A DNA stretch of 64,000 nt from Acidimicrobiales bacterium. Lineage in GTDB: Bacteria > Actinomycetota > Acidimicrobiia > Acidimicrobiales > Aldehydirespiratoraceae. Numbering within the stretch: position 1 is the first letter of the stretch; every line of letters starts with the position of its first letter. The notes beneath the pieces were generated by a model. It had not been told where the DNA came from and made no database searches. It worked only from the letters and a program-made list of their open reading frames with translations. The stretch spans positions 1 through 64,000 of the forward strand of contig JAKMFW010000030.1 of the NCBI GenBank assembly GCA_022425325.1. Direction: 5' to 3'. Made by a program: the position numbers and the translations under genes. Positions 53,992-63,039 of the stretch are shown one piece after another.

Positions 53992-55311
53992 ATGAGCGAA
54001 ACGCCTGAGGCCTACGACGCCATCATCATCGGAGCCGGCGTGATCGGCGCCGCGATCGCCCACGAGCTCGCCGGCCGCGGCTGGAAGACACTCACCGTCG
54101 ACAAGGCGGCGTCTGCCGGGGCCGGTTCGACGATCAACTCGTGTGCCATTGTGCGCTTCAGCTACTCAAGCGTGGAGGGGACCAACCTTGCGTGGGAGGG
54201 CATGCACTACTGGAAGGACTGGCCGGCGTACATCGGCACCGACGACGAGCTCGGGCTGATCGACTACCACATGACCGGCCAACTCGTCTTCCAGCCACCC
54301 GGTGAGGGCACCCACGCAGCTCGGGTCAAGGCACTGTGGGACGAGATGGACATCCCGCACGAGACGTGGGATGCCGACACGATCAAGGAACGGCTCCCGT
54401 ACCTCGACCCGGGTCTGTTCGGGCCCCCGACACGTCCCGACGATGATGCGTTCTGGAAGGACGCGCAGGGGGCAATCGAGCGTGGCTATTTCGCCCCCGA
54501 CGCGGGGTATGTGAGCGATCCCCAGCTCTCCTGCCACAACCTCCAACGCGGAGCCGAAGCGAACGGTGCCGAGTTCTGGTTCGGCGCCCAGGTCGTCTCC
54601 GTCGATCGAGCTGATGGTCGTGTCGCCGGGGTCGCGCTCGCCGACGGCCGGTCCCCACGAGCCAAGGTCGTGGTCAACGTCGCCGGCCCCCACAGCTACA
54701 TCATCAACGAGATGGCCGGGGTCTACGAGTCGATGAACATCAAGACCAGGGCGCTGCGCCACGAGGTTCACCACGCGCCGGCGCCCCAGGGTGTCGACTT
54801 TGAAGCCGACGGGGTCACCGCCGCCGACGATGACCTCGGTATCTATTTCCGGCCCGAGGTCGGCAATCACATCCTCATCGGCTCCGGCGATCCGGTGTGC
54901 GACGAACGCGAGTACGTCGATCCCGACGATTACGACCAGACCATCAACGCGGAGCAGTGGGAGGTCCAGATGCTGCGGGCCAACCGTCGCCTGCCGGCCC
55001 TCGGAATGCCACACGAAAAGAAGGGCATCGTCGACCTGTACGACGTCAGCGACGACTGGATCCCGATCTATGACCGAACCGATCTCGATGGCTTCTATGT
55101 CGCGATCGGTACCAGCGGGAACCAGTACAAGAACGCCGGTTCGGCAGCGCAGATGATGGGTGACCTCATCGAGGCGGTCGAGGCCGGACACGACCACGAC
55201 CGCGACCCTCTCGTCGTGAAGGGCCGCTACTCGGGTGTGGATCTCGACATCGGCTTCTTCAGCCGCAACCGGGAGATCAATCCGAACTCGTCGATGTCGG
55301 TTCATGGCTGA
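53992..55311 (+). CDS. FAD-dependent oxidoreductase (DAO/glycine oxidase family)
   Basis: The protein is 439 aa. The Rossmann fingerprint is at 9-40 (DAIIIGAGVIGAAIAHELA), the FAD contact AGSTINSCAIVRF follows, and the C-terminal GTSGNQYKNAG is typical for amine or amino-acid oxidases. It oxidises an amine such as sarcosine or dimethylglycine, or a D-amino acid; the precise substrate is unproven. ATG 53992 gives the correct register, and the longer frame upstream overlaps the divergent amidohydrolase. A small protein gene follows 11 bp downstream and may be a partner. Confidence 0.86.
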   Translation: MSETPEAYDAIIIGAGVIGAAIAHELAGRGWKTLTVDKAASAGAGSTINSCAIVRFSYSSVEGTNLAWEGMHYWKDWPAYIGTDDELGLIDYHMTGQLVFQPPGEGTHAARVKALWDEMDIPHETWDADTIKERLPYLDPGLFGPPTRPDDDAFWKDAQGAIERGYFAPDAGYVSDPQLSCHNLQRGAEANGAEFWFGAQVVSVDRADGRVAGVALADGRSPRAKVVVNVAGPHSYIINEMAGVYESMNIKTRALRHEVHHAPAPQGVDFEADGVTAADDDLGIYFRPEVGNHILIGSGDPVCDEREYVDPDDYDQTINAEQWEVQMLRANRRLPALGMPHEKKGIVDLYDVSDDWIPIYDRTDLDGFYVAIGTSGNQYKNAGSAAQMMGDLIEAVEAGHDHDRDPLVVKGRYSGVDLDIGFFSRNREINPNSSMSVHG

Positions 55312-55322
55312 GCAGGCCGCCC

Positions 55323-56024
55323 ATGGGTGAACGGGCCGTCGGCCTGATTCTGGCGGCGCTCGACGTCGACGTCGACAACGGGGCGCGCTGGAACCGGTGG
55401 TACGACCTCGAGCATCTGGCACCGAACCTCGCCCTTCCGGATGTCGTGTCGGGCCATCGCTATGTGGCGCCACCCGACCTCCACGACGTTCGCGTCGCTG
55501 CTGACGATGACCCGGTGTGGGGTCAGGGGCGGAGCGTCTACCTCACCTGGTACGCAACGTCGGTCGACCCCGCCGCTGCGATCGCGACCATGAGTACACG
55601 CCGCGACGAACTCGAAGGGGCTGGCCGGATGGACGGCGCCGGCGCACGGATCGTCCGAAGCGGCGACGCCTTGACGCTGTTGTCGACCGCATCGGACACC
55701 GCCTTGCGCCTCGACGAGCACGACCTCGTCCATGTCGGCCACGTCGGGCTCCGCCTCGTGATCGATCGCGAGGAGCGGGTTGCCTCGCTCGCTCCGGGTG
55801 TCGCGGCATCACTGCGATTCGGCTCGGTCTTCGCGCCCGGTCGCTATGCCGAGCTGCAGTTGCTCGCCGATGATCCTCGCTCGGTGCTCGCTGAGCTTCG
55901 CTCACGAGAAGGAGGGCGGGCGGTCGAGGTCGACGCCGCGTTCGATCGCATCGAGCCACTCCGGTACCCCTTCCTCGCCGCGATCGAGAACAGCAGCCTT
56001 CCTCGGCGGGTCGACGACAACTGA
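55323..56024 (+). CDS. Hypothetical protein, possible dimeric alpha-beta barrel fold
   Basis: The protein is 233 aa, soluble, with no signal peptide. NGARWNRWYDLEHLAPNLALPDVVSGHRYV near the N-terminus (interrupted here only for length) resembles EthD/dabb-type barrels that begin with similar WYxxEH patterns. The second half has no recognisable motif. It is 11 bp behind the DAO-type gene on the same strand, so an accessory role in that pathway is possible. No function is assigned. Confidence 0.6.
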   Translation: MGERAVGLILAALDVDVDNGARWNRWYDLEHLAPNLALPDVVSGHRYVAPPDLHDVRVAADDDPVWGQGRSVYLTWYATSVDPAAAIATMSTRRDELEGAGRMDGAGARIVRSGDALTLLSTASDTALRLDEHDLVHVGHVGLRLVIDREERVASLAPGVAASLRFGSVFAPGRYAELQLLADDPRSVLAELRSREGGRAVEVDAAFDRIEPLRYPFLAAIENSSLPRRVDDN

Positions 56025-56053
56025 GCTCTGTGATCGCACGCCCGCCCGGATGA

Positions 56054-56806
56054 TCAGTGCAGAAGGAGCGGCACCCCGGTCGCGACAAGTCCGCAGGCGA
56101 CAAGAACGAGCACCGTCCGCGGCCGAAGACGACCGGCGCGACTGGCGCCGAACGTCGAGCCGATCGCGGCACCGACGACGAGCACGGCCGCATGCGACCA
56201 CCGCACGTTTCCGACGATGGCATGACCAGAGGATGACGCCAACGAACTGAGCATGGCGGTAGCTGCCGTGGTCGCGGCAGCCCGGTGCGGATCGAGACGC
56301 CGAAGCCGGGCAAGAAAGGGAAGGGTGATGAGCCCACCACCGACGGCGAACGTTCCGCCGAGAAAACCGACCAGAATCCCGCCAGCCGGCAAGGCCCGCA
56401 GGGAGCGAAGATCAGGTTCGCCGTGCTCTTCGAACGTCGTCGGCATCACAACCACGAACACCGCGAGCGCCAAGAGCACCAAGCCGAGGAGGTCCACGAA
56501 GACGGCCCGATCGATGCGGTCCGCGACGACAGCTGCGAAGAAGAGGGCTGAGGGGATCGCACCCACCGCGAACCAGCACGCTCCCCGCCGGTCGACCAGT
56601 CCCTTCTGGTCATAGGTCCGGGCGCCGCCAATGCCGATGGCGGCCAGCGCTACTGCGCCCGTACCGACCGCCTCGACCCCCTCGAGGTCGAAGAACAGGA
56701 CGAGGCCCGGAATCAGGACGAAGCCACCGCCGGCACCGATCACCGATCCGTAGACGCCGACAACGCCCGCGAAGACGAGCAGGGCGGCAATGGTCAGCGG
56801 ATCCAC
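56054..56806 (-). CDS. Sulfite exporter TauE/SafE family membrane protein
   Basis: The protein is 250 aa with about seven to eight hydrophobic helices and two glycine-rich repeats (VIGAGGGFVLIPGLVLFF and FLGGTFAVGGGLITLPFL) typical of TauE/SafE. The family moves sulfite, sulfoacetate or similar organic anions across the inner membrane. GTG 56806 begins the first helix; the longer frame upstream overlaps hisC. It is divergent from hisC across 72 bp. The sulfur locus lies 10 kb away, so no operon link exists. Confidence 0.87.
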   Translation of the reverse strand: MDPLTIAALLVFAGVVGVYGSVIGAGGGFVLIPGLVLFFDLEGVEAVGTGAVALAAIGIGGARTYDQKGLVDRRGACWFAVGAIPSALFFAAVVADRIDRAVFVDLLGLVLLALAVFVVVMPTTFEEHGEPDLRSLRALPAGGILVGFLGGTFAVGGGLITLPFLARLRRLDPHRAAATTAATAMLSSLASSSGHAIVGNVRWSHAAVLVVGAAIGSTFGASRAGRLRPRTVLVLVACGLVATGVPLLLH

Positions 56807-56878
56807 GGGCCGGATTCTGGCACGCGAGTTCGGGCTCAACGCGGTGCGCGCTCGTCCGAAGGGGTCATACTTGCCGTC

Positions 56879-57967
56879 ATGAGCGCAGAGTCTCCCGGTG
56901 TTGTCCGCCCCGCCGTGTCCCAGCTTCCCGCCTATCGACCTGGGAAAGGCGCGGCACAGGCTGAGGCTGAGCACGGCATTACCGATGCGATCAAGTTGGC
57001 GTCGAACGAGAACCCCTATGCACCGATCCCACAGGTTGTCGACGCGATCGCTGCGGCGGCGGTCGAGGTGAACCGCTACAGCGACCACCGCGCCGGAGAG
57101 CTCCGTTCCGCGATCGCCGAGTGGCATGGCGTTCGCGATGACCACATCACCGTGGGGTGCGGCTCGGTCGGCCTCATCCAGCAGCTCTTCTTGACGTATG
57201 TCGACCCGGGTGACGACGTCGTCACACCATGGCGTTCGTTCGAGGTGTACCCGATCGACACGATGCTGATGGGCGCACAACTCGTTTCGGTGCCCCTTGT
57301 CGACGGTGCCTTCGATCTCGATGCCGTCGCAGACGCCGTAACCGAGCGCACGAAGCTCGTGCTCATCGCCACTCCGAACAATCCGACCGGGCCTGCGGTG
57401 AGCACCGACGCCCTGCGAGCGATGCTCGAACAGATCCCACGCCGCGTGATCGTCCTCGTCGACGAGGCCTATCGGGAGTTCGTCGACCCGTCCTTCGGTG
57501 ATCCGGTTCATGACCTTCTTCCCGACTTTCCGAACGTCGTCGTCAGCCGGTCGATGTCGAAGGCCTACGGCCTCGCCGGACTCCGCGTCGGCTATCTCGT
57601 CGCCGACCCAGCCGTTGTCACCGAGGTCGACAAGACCTTGCTGCCGTTCGCCGTCAACCTCGTGGCGCAGGCAGGCGCACTTGCGGCCGTCCGGCATCGT
57701 GCGGACTACCAGCCCAAGATCGACGCGATCATCAGCGAGCGCGAGCGGGTCGTATCGGAACTCGAGGCGGCCGGCTGGCAACTCTTCCCGACCCAAGCGA
57801 ACTTCGTCTACCTCGAGCTCGGTGACCGCACCGACGGGATCTATGTGGAACTGGAGCGTCGTGGCGTCGTGACTCGCCCATTCGCCGGTGAAGGTATTCG
57901 GGTCACCATCGGGACACCGGCCGAAAACGATCGATTCCTTGCTGCGCTCGCAGAGGTCATCAGCTAG
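56879..57967 (+). CDS. hisC: Histidinol-phosphate/aromatic aminotransferase (HisC/Pat)
   Basis: The protein is 362 aa, full length for the family. Substrate and PLP motifs are visible: LASNENPYAP near the N-terminus, ATPNNPTGP, VDEAYREFVD and PLP lysine in SRSMSKAYGLAGLRVGY. PFAVNLVAQAGALAA resembles mycobacterial Pat-type aromatic aminotransferases, so the enzyme may act on phenylpyruvate as well as, or instead of, histidinol phosphate. No other his genes are adjacent. Its stop overlaps that of the convergent amidohydrolase as CTAG. Confidence 0.87.
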   Translation: MSAESPGVVRPAVSQLPAYRPGKGAAQAEAEHGITDAIKLASNENPYAPIPQVVDAIAAAAVEVNRYSDHRAGELRSAIAEWHGVRDDHITVGCGSVGLIQQLFLTYVDPGDDVVTPWRSFEVYPIDTMLMGAQLVSVPLVDGAFDLDAVADAVTERTKLVLIATPNNPTGPAVSTDALRAMLEQIPRRVIVLVDEAYREFVDPSFGDPVHDLLPDFPNVVVSRSMSKAYGLAGLRVGYLVADPAVVTEVDKTLLPFAVNLVAQAGALAAVRHRADYQPKIDAIISERERVVSELEAAGWQLFPTQANFVYLELGDRTDGIYVELERRGVVTRPFAGEGIRVTIGTPAENDRFLAALAEVIS

Positions 57968-59001
57968 CTGCGCCGGGCAGTTTCGAAACCTGAAAGTACG
58001 GCCCCCACGTTCCGGCCGAGTTCCTCAGTGGCATAACCGCCCTCCATCACGAGCACCGTCGGCAGTCCGATGGCGGCCAGACGCCGGCCGAGCCGGATGA
58101 AGTCCGGCTGCTGGAGCCGGAAGTGGGAGATCGGATCGTCGACGAAGGTGTCGAGTCCGAGCGAGACGACGAGTGCCGTGGGGGAGGAGTCGTTCAGCCA
58201 GCCGATGGCCTGCTCGAGCGTGTCGAACCACGTCTCCGCCTCGGTTCCCCGCGGGAGCGGGAGGTTGCGGTTGTGGCCGGTGCCCCGACCGGCGCCGTGT
58301 TCGTCTGCGTGGCCCAAAAAGTAGGGAAACTCTTCCGAAGGATCGCCATGGATACTGCAGAATCGAACGTCGTCGCGCTCGTAGAAGATGTCCTGCGTAC
58401 CATTTCCATGGTGGTAGTCGACGTCGAGGATGGCGACCTCGGCATGTCCTCCGGAACGAAGCCGCTGTGCGGCGATGGCGGCGTTGTTGAGATAGCAATA
58501 CCCCCCGAATTGATCCTTCATCGCGTGGTGGCCCGGCGGTCGGCAGCGGGCGAAGACCACCGACGCGCCGCCGAGCACCTGTCGTGCCGCCGTGTCGGCG
58601 ATGGCAGCGCTATCGCGCACGGCCTCCCAGGTGCCTTCGCTGATCGAACAATCTGCAGCAAACGAGTAGTAGCCGAGTTGGGCTTCGAGCGTGGCCGGGC
58701 GCAGGTGGCGGAACCGGCGGGCGGGCCAACCGAACGCCATAGCCCCCGCTGCCGTATGGCCCTCGGCCTGCCACCGAGTCCACGCCCCGGCGAGAAAGCG
58801 GACGTACTCCGGGTCATGGACCTCATCGACGAGCTCCGCGTCGAAGGCGTCGGGTCCGATCGTCTTGTGCGTCCCTTGCTCGTCAAGTGCCCGGTCAACA
58901 TGCTCGGCTCGGCCCGGAGCCTCCCACGAGGGCACGATCGTTGCGCCGTCGAGCTCAAGGCTGTGGTGACGCCGGTGGGTCTCGGAGCGAACAACGATCA
59001 T
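57964..59001 (-). CDS. Acetylpolyamine amidohydrolase (histone deacetylase superfamily)
   Basis: The protein is 345 aa, very close to the Mycoplana ramosa enzyme in length and pattern. The active site has H158/H159 (CRPPGHHAMKDQFGGYCYLNN), zinc ligands D195 and H197 (LDVDYHHGNG) and a third Asp in SLGLDTFVDDPISHF. HGDPSEEFPYFLG and the N-terminal APGRAEHVD are diagnostic for this subgroup. It removes acetyl groups from acetylated polyamines such as acetylputrescine, in the cytoplasm. The convergent hisC gene and divergent LLM gene show no obvious link. Confidence 0.9.
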   Translation of the reverse strand: MIVVRSETHRRHHSLELDGATIVPSWEAPGRAEHVDRALDEQGTHKTIGPDAFDAELVDEVHDPEYVRFLAGAWTRWQAEGHTAAGAMAFGWPARRFRHLRPATLEAQLGYYSFAADCSISEGTWEAVRDSAAIADTAARQVLGGASVVFARCRPPGHHAMKDQFGGYCYLNNAAIAAQRLRSGGHAEVAILDVDYHHGNGTQDIFYERDDVRFCSIHGDPSEEFPYFLGHADEHGAGRGTGHNRNLPLPRGTEAETWFDTLEQAIGWLNDSSPTALVVSLGLDTFVDDPISHFRLQQPDFIRLGRRLAAIGLPTVLVMEGGYATEELGRNVGAVLSGFETARRS

Positions 59002-59062
59002 GACGGCATCCTCGCGAAGCGCTCAGCCAAGAGCCACCCGAGCACCGTGAGAAGGGCGTACC

Positions 59063-59950
59063 GTGCGAGCTATGACCCACGATCCCAAGTTCGGCTGGCT
59101 GTCACCGGTGATCGGCAACGCCGGCAGCGACCACCAGTCGATCGTCCTGTACCAACAGGAGCACATTCTCCCGACTGCCCTTCCGTACTTTGACAGCCTG
59201 TGGATCGCTGACCACTTCTACGGGTTCGACGCTCGTACCGACCCTTTCCTTGAAGCCTGGACCACCCTCACCTGGTTGGGCGCCAAGTTTCCCAATGTCA
59301 CCCTGTGTCACCACGTCCTCGGCCACGGCTATCGACCACCTGCCCTCACGGCGAAGATGGCGGCAACGCTGCAGACCTTGACCGGTGGCCGGTTCGTGCT
59401 CGGTATCGGAGCTGGGTGGCGCGCCGACGAGTACGCGGCCTATGGCTACGACTTCCCGAAGCCATCCGTGCGTTTCGCCCAGCTCGAAGAACTCATCCAG
59501 ATCTGCCGTCTGATGTGGACCGAGGATCATCCGAGCTTCGAGGGTGAGCACTACTCGATCACCGACGCAAGTGCCCCGCCCCTTCCGGAGCCCGTGCCGC
59601 GGATCTGTATTGGCGCCTTCGGCCCCAAGGTCGGCCTGCCGCTCGTCGGACGTCAGGCCGATCAGTGGAATTGCTTCTTTCTTGGTGATGACGACTGGCG
59701 TATGCGGCTCGGTATTGTCCGCGAGTCTGCGGAGAAGGCGGGCCGCGATCCTCTGGCGATCGAGGTTGGTACGACGATCGAGCGTCCATTGCCGACGACG
59801 GACGCCGAAAGCGAGGCGCTCCTTGAGCACCTCGCACATTTGCGGGATCTCGAGATCACCCACTTCACCATGGACTTCGGGCACCCGTTGACCCCGGAGC
59901 ACGTGCTCCGGTTCGCTGAGCAGGTGATCGACGTCATGCGAGCGTCGTAG
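59063..59950 (+). CDS. LLM-class F420-dependent oxidoreductase
   Basis: The protein is about 295 aa from GTG 59063, which has AGAAGG seven bases upstream; ATG 59072 is too far from that site. Motifs of the F420 group are visible (FDSLWIADHFYGFDARTDPFLEAWTTL and TGGRFVLGIGAGWRADEYAAYGYDF, each in two parts). It probably uses F420 to reduce or oxidise an organic substrate that is not deducible. It is the fourth LLM gene of this window. Confidence 0.88.
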   Translation: MRAMTHDPKFGWLSPVIGNAGSDHQSIVLYQQEHILPTALPYFDSLWIADHFYGFDARTDPFLEAWTTLTWLGAKFPNVTLCHHVLGHGYRPPALTAKMAATLQTLTGGRFVLGIGAGWRADEYAAYGYDFPKPSVRFAQLEELIQICRLMWTEDHPSFEGEHYSITDASAPPLPEPVPRICIGAFGPKVGLPLVGRQADQWNCFFLGDDDWRMRLGIVRESAEKAGRDPLAIEVGTTIERPLPTTDAESEALLEHLAHLRDLEITHFTMDFGHPLTPEHVLRFAEQVIDVMRAS

Positions 59951-59953
59951 ACC

Positions 59954-61039
59954 TCAGCCGTGGGGCAGGAGGACCGTGCGGGCCTCGGTTCCGGCCCGCA
60001 TGGCGTCGAATGCACCGATGAGCCCGTCGAGGCCTGCGGTGTTCGAGATCATCTCGTCGAGTTTGAGCTGACCGTTCATGTACAGATTGGTGAGCGTGCG
60101 GAAGTCCTTGCGCGGCTTGGCGCCTCCCGCACGGATACCCATCAGGTTCTTGTTCTGATGCAGCGACTGGAAGTTGTAGGTGACGGTCGCGGTGAGGTCG
60201 GGCACGCCCACAGCGCAGACGTTCCCGCCGGCGCGGGTCATGTTGATCGCGTCGGCGAGCAGCCCGGTGTGGCCGACCACCTCGAACGCATGATGGACCC
60301 CGCCGCCACTCAGCTGCTTCACAGCGTTGACCATGTCGAGATCGTCTTCGGCCAGGATGAAGTCGGTGGCGCCGAATTCGGTGGCGAGCCCTTCCTTTTC
60401 GGGAATCCGGTCGATGGCGATGATCTGACGTGCGCCGACCAGCTTCGCGGCCTGGATGACGTTGAGACCGACGCCGCCAGCACCAATCACGACACAGGTG
60501 TCGCCCAGCTGTACCTGTGCACGGTTGAAGACTGCGCCGGTGCCGGTCATCACACCGCAGCCGATGAGCGCTGCGCTGGTCAGCGGCATCTCCTTCGGGA
60601 TCGGGATGCATTGGTTCTCGGCGACGATCGTCTCCTGCACGAATGCGCCGATGTTGGCGAAGTTGTAGAGGGGTTGATCACCCTCGGCGTAGGGCTGCGA
60701 GAGGCCGCCCATGCCGACGGCGCAGTTGCCTGGGTCGCCGACCTCACAGTCCGAGCAGTGGCCGCAGTTGCCGAACGTGGAAAGGATGACGTGGTCGCCG
60801 ACATCGCAGTAGGTGACGGCCGAGCCGACCTCGACAACCTTGCCGGCGGCCTCATGGCCGGGAATCAGCGGCGTCGGCATGTAGTACTTGCCGTGGATAC
60901 AGCTCATGTCACTGCCGCAGACACCGGCAGCGTGGATCTCGACGCGAACCTGTCGTGGCGAGAGGTCGCCGACAAGCCGAATGTCATCTGACAGTCGAAC
61001 GCTGTCTTCGGTCGTCCCTTCGCAGATGAGTCCCTGCAC
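59954..61039 (-). CDS. Zinc-dependent alcohol dehydrogenase (MDR family)
   Basis: The protein is about 361 aa. Catalytic zinc ligands (AAGVCGSDMS and PGHEAAG) and the structural zinc cysteines (GNCGHCSDCEVGDPGNC) are present, followed by a Rossmann motif (GAGGVGLN) for NAD(P). It oxidises a primary or secondary alcohol to its aldehyde or ketone. GTG 61039 was chosen because AGGGGG precedes it by six bases and it gives the correct family start; a frame to 61120 is longer but unconvincing. It ends 3 bp from the convergent LLM stop. Confidence 0.9.
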   Translation of the reverse strand: MQGLICEGTTEDSVRLSDDIRLVGDLSPRQVRVEIHAAGVCGSDMSCIHGKYYMPTPLIPGHEAAGKVVEVGSAVTYCDVGDHVILSTFGNCGHCSDCEVGDPGNCAVGMGGLSQPYAEGDQPLYNFANIGAFVQETIVAENQCIPIPKEMPLTSAALIGCGVMTGTGAVFNRAQVQLGDTCVVIGAGGVGLNVIQAAKLVGARQIIAIDRIPEKEGLATEFGATDFILAEDDLDMVNAVKQLSGGGVHHAFEVVGHTGLLADAINMTRAGGNVCAVGVPDLTATVTYNFQSLHQNKNLMGIRAGGAKPRKDFRTLTNLYMNGQLKLDEMISNTAGLDGLIGAFDAMRAGTEARTVLLPHG

Positions 61040-61188
61040 GTTGTCCCCCTGTGACGAATAGCAGCTGTAGTCTGGCCGCTCGGCGAGGCCAACGCTGCAT
61101 TGGTGGCCCTGTCTGGTCAACAGCTCGCACGAAGAGCACGGCGGGCGAGGTCGGTCCGACCGGACGTGCCTGCCCGTAGCCTGCGCCC

Positions 61189-62025
61189 GTGGCCATCACC
61201 CTCGCACTGCTCACCGCCGCCCTTTTCGGGACTGGGGATTTCCTCGGGGGCTTGGCAGGGAAGCGAATGAGTGTCCTTCGCGTACTGGCCATCTCCCACA
61301 CGCTCGGACTCGTGCTGATCACGATCGGTGCCGTTGTCATCGCAGACGAGTTCCTTCTCCGCGATCTTGCCTGGGGGGCGCTGGCGGGGATTGCCGGGTT
61401 CATCGGGCTCGCGCTCTTGTATCGGGGCCTCGCGCGCGGCCCGATGGGGGTTGTCGCACCCCTTACGGCGATCACATCAGCTGCAGTACCCGCCGGTTGG
61501 GGACTCCTCATCGACGACGAGTCGCTCGCCGGCACCGCATGGATTGGTGTCGTCGTGGCGTTGCTCGCTATCGGCCTGGCGAGTGCCTCACCGATCGAGC
61601 AGTCGTCGGTCAGCCTCGCCGCCATTCTGGAGGCGTTGCTTGCCGGCGTTGGCTTCGGCCTGATGTTCGTGGGGCTGGATCAGACCGTCGAGGCCTCCGC
61701 GCCTTGGCCGGTCGTGGGTGGTCGCCTGATGACCGTGAGCGCGATGGCCGTCTTCTTCTTCATCGTGAAGCGAGAGTCGCCGCTTCCGCCCGTTCGTGCC
61801 GATATCCGACTCCCTGCCATTGCCGGACTCGTGGACACGTTCTCGAACGCGCTGTTCCTCTACGCCACCCTCGAAGGGGATCTGGCGATCGTCGCCGTGC
61901 TCTCGTCGCTCTACCCGATCGCCACGGTGATACTCGCCCGACTCGTGCTCGGCGAGCGCCTCACCCGTCTTCAGCAGAGCGGATTCGTCGCCGCGATGGC
62001 CGCTACGACGTTGATCGCAATCTGA
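61189..62025 (+). CDS. EamA/DMT-family membrane transporter
   Basis: The protein is 278 aa with ten hydrophobic helices in two EamA repeats (about 1-135 and 140-278). Typical small residues and the ending LVLGERLTRLQQSGFVAAMAATTL are characteristic of the family. It likely exports amino acids, metabolites or nucleoside derivatives. The start is GTG 61189, divergent from the alcohol dehydrogenase across 149 bp. A downstream YbaK-type gene begins 18 bp after its stop and is probably co-transcribed. Confidence 0.88.
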   Translation: MAITLALLTAALFGTGDFLGGLAGKRMSVLRVLAISHTLGLVLITIGAVVIADEFLLRDLAWGALAGIAGFIGLALLYRGLARGPMGVVAPLTAITSAAVPAGWGLLIDDESLAGTAWIGVVVALLAIGLASASPIEQSSVSLAAILEALLAGVGFGLMFVGLDQTVEASAPWPVVGGRLMTVSAMAVFFFIVKRESPLPPVRADIRLPAIAGLVDTFSNALFLYATLEGDLAIVAVLSSLYPIATVILARLVLGERLTRLQQSGFVAAMAATTLIAI

Positions 62026-62042
62026 GTGGCAGACTCGCCGAG

Positions 62043-62525
62043 ATGGATCCCGTTCTCGCGGCCCTGCGTGCGACCGACTTCCCGTACGACATCGTCGACT
62101 GCGACCCAGACCTCGCAGATACGGCGGCCTTTTGCGAGCACTACGGCTATGCACTCGCCGACAGTGCCAACGCGATTCTTGTGGCCGGAAAGTCCCAGGA
62201 GCGCCCCATGGCGTGCTGTGTCGTTCTGGCCTCGACCCGGCTCGACGTCAACGGTGTGGTTCGGAAGCGCCTTGGGAGCCGCAAGGCATCCTTTGCCTCG
62301 CCTGACGAGACGATGGAGCGCTCCGGCGGGATGATGATCGGCGGCGTCACCCCCTTCGGCCTTCCTGGCGACCTACCGGTCTGGATCGATGCGCTGGTCA
62401 TGCAGCGAACGCAGGTGATTGTCGGTGGGGGAAGTCGAGACCGAAAGATTCTGTGCCTGCCCCAGGCGCTTGCTGCGTTGCCCACTGCTGAGGTGGTCGA
62501 GTCGCTCGCCAAGGCCAACGGCTAA
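62043..62525 (+). CDS. YbaK/aminoacyl-tRNA editing domain protein
   Basis: The protein is 160 aa, a free-standing YbaK/ProX-type deacylase. Segments SANAILVAGKSQERPMACCVVLAS and RKRLGSRKASFASPDETMERSGGMMIGGVTPFGLP contain the conserved Lys and the GGVTPFGL loop of the family (each quoted over two parts). It hydrolyses misacylated tRNA such as Cys- or Ala-tRNAPro in the cytoplasm. ATG 62043 gives the normal length. It converges with the Lrp gene across 16 bp. Confidence 0.88.
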   Translation: MDPVLAALRATDFPYDIVDCDPDLADTAAFCEHYGYALADSANAILVAGKSQERPMACCVVLASTRLDVNGVVRKRLGSRKASFASPDETMERSGGMMIGGVTPFGLPGDLPVWIDALVMQRTQVIVGGGSRDRKILCLPQALAALPTAEVVESLAKANG

Positions 62526-62541
62526 CCGACGCTCGTTCATC

Positions 62542-63039
62542 TCATCTGTCGGTGTGATCGGTGCCGGCCAGGGCGACACGCGCCTCGATTGTTCCTCGTT
62601 CGACGACTGACCGGAGCGCGAAGCTGGATCGGACATTGGCGACATGTGGCAGGCGAGCCATCTGGGTGCGGTGGATTCGCTCATAATCGCTGACGTCGGC
62701 AGCAACGACATGAACGAGATAGTCGAAGTCGCCTGCCATGAGATGACAGCCGATGACTTCGGGTACCGCTGCGACCGCCGCCTCAAATTCGTCGAGATGA
62801 TCCTCGTGCTGACTGTCGAGCGAGATCTCGACGAAGATCGTGGTTCCGAGCCCGACCCGCTCGCGGTCGATTGCCGCGTGGTAGCCACTGATGACGCCGG
62901 TGGCCTCAAGTCGGCGAACGCGGCGCAAACAGGCGCTGGCGGAGAGGTGGATCCGTTCGGCAATGGCGGCGTGTGTCATGCGCCCGTCGCTCTGGAGTAA
63001 GGCGATGATCTGCTGGTCGGTTGCGTCAAGCGCGAGCAT
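62542..63039 (-). CDS. Lrp/AsnC-family transcriptional regulator (AldR-like)
   Basis: The protein is 165 aa from ATG 63039 (MLALDATDQQIIALL), the normal Lrp start; the upstream ATG at 63081 would add 14 residues. The N-terminal HTH (HAAIAERIHLSASACLRRVRRLE) and C-terminal RAM domain (PEVIGCHLMAGDFDYLVHV) are complete. It is divergent from an alanine dehydrogenase gene across 138 bp, the arrangement of mycobacterial aldR-ald, so it probably senses alanine or another amino acid and controls ald. Confidence 0.9.
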   Translation of the reverse strand: MLALDATDQQIIALLQSDGRMTHAAIAERIHLSASACLRRVRRLEATGVISGYHAAIDRERVGLGTTIFVEISLDSQHEDHLDEFEAAVAAVPEVIGCHLMAGDFDYLVHVVAADVSDYERIHRTQMARLPHVANVRSSFALRSVVERGTIEARVALAGTDHTDR

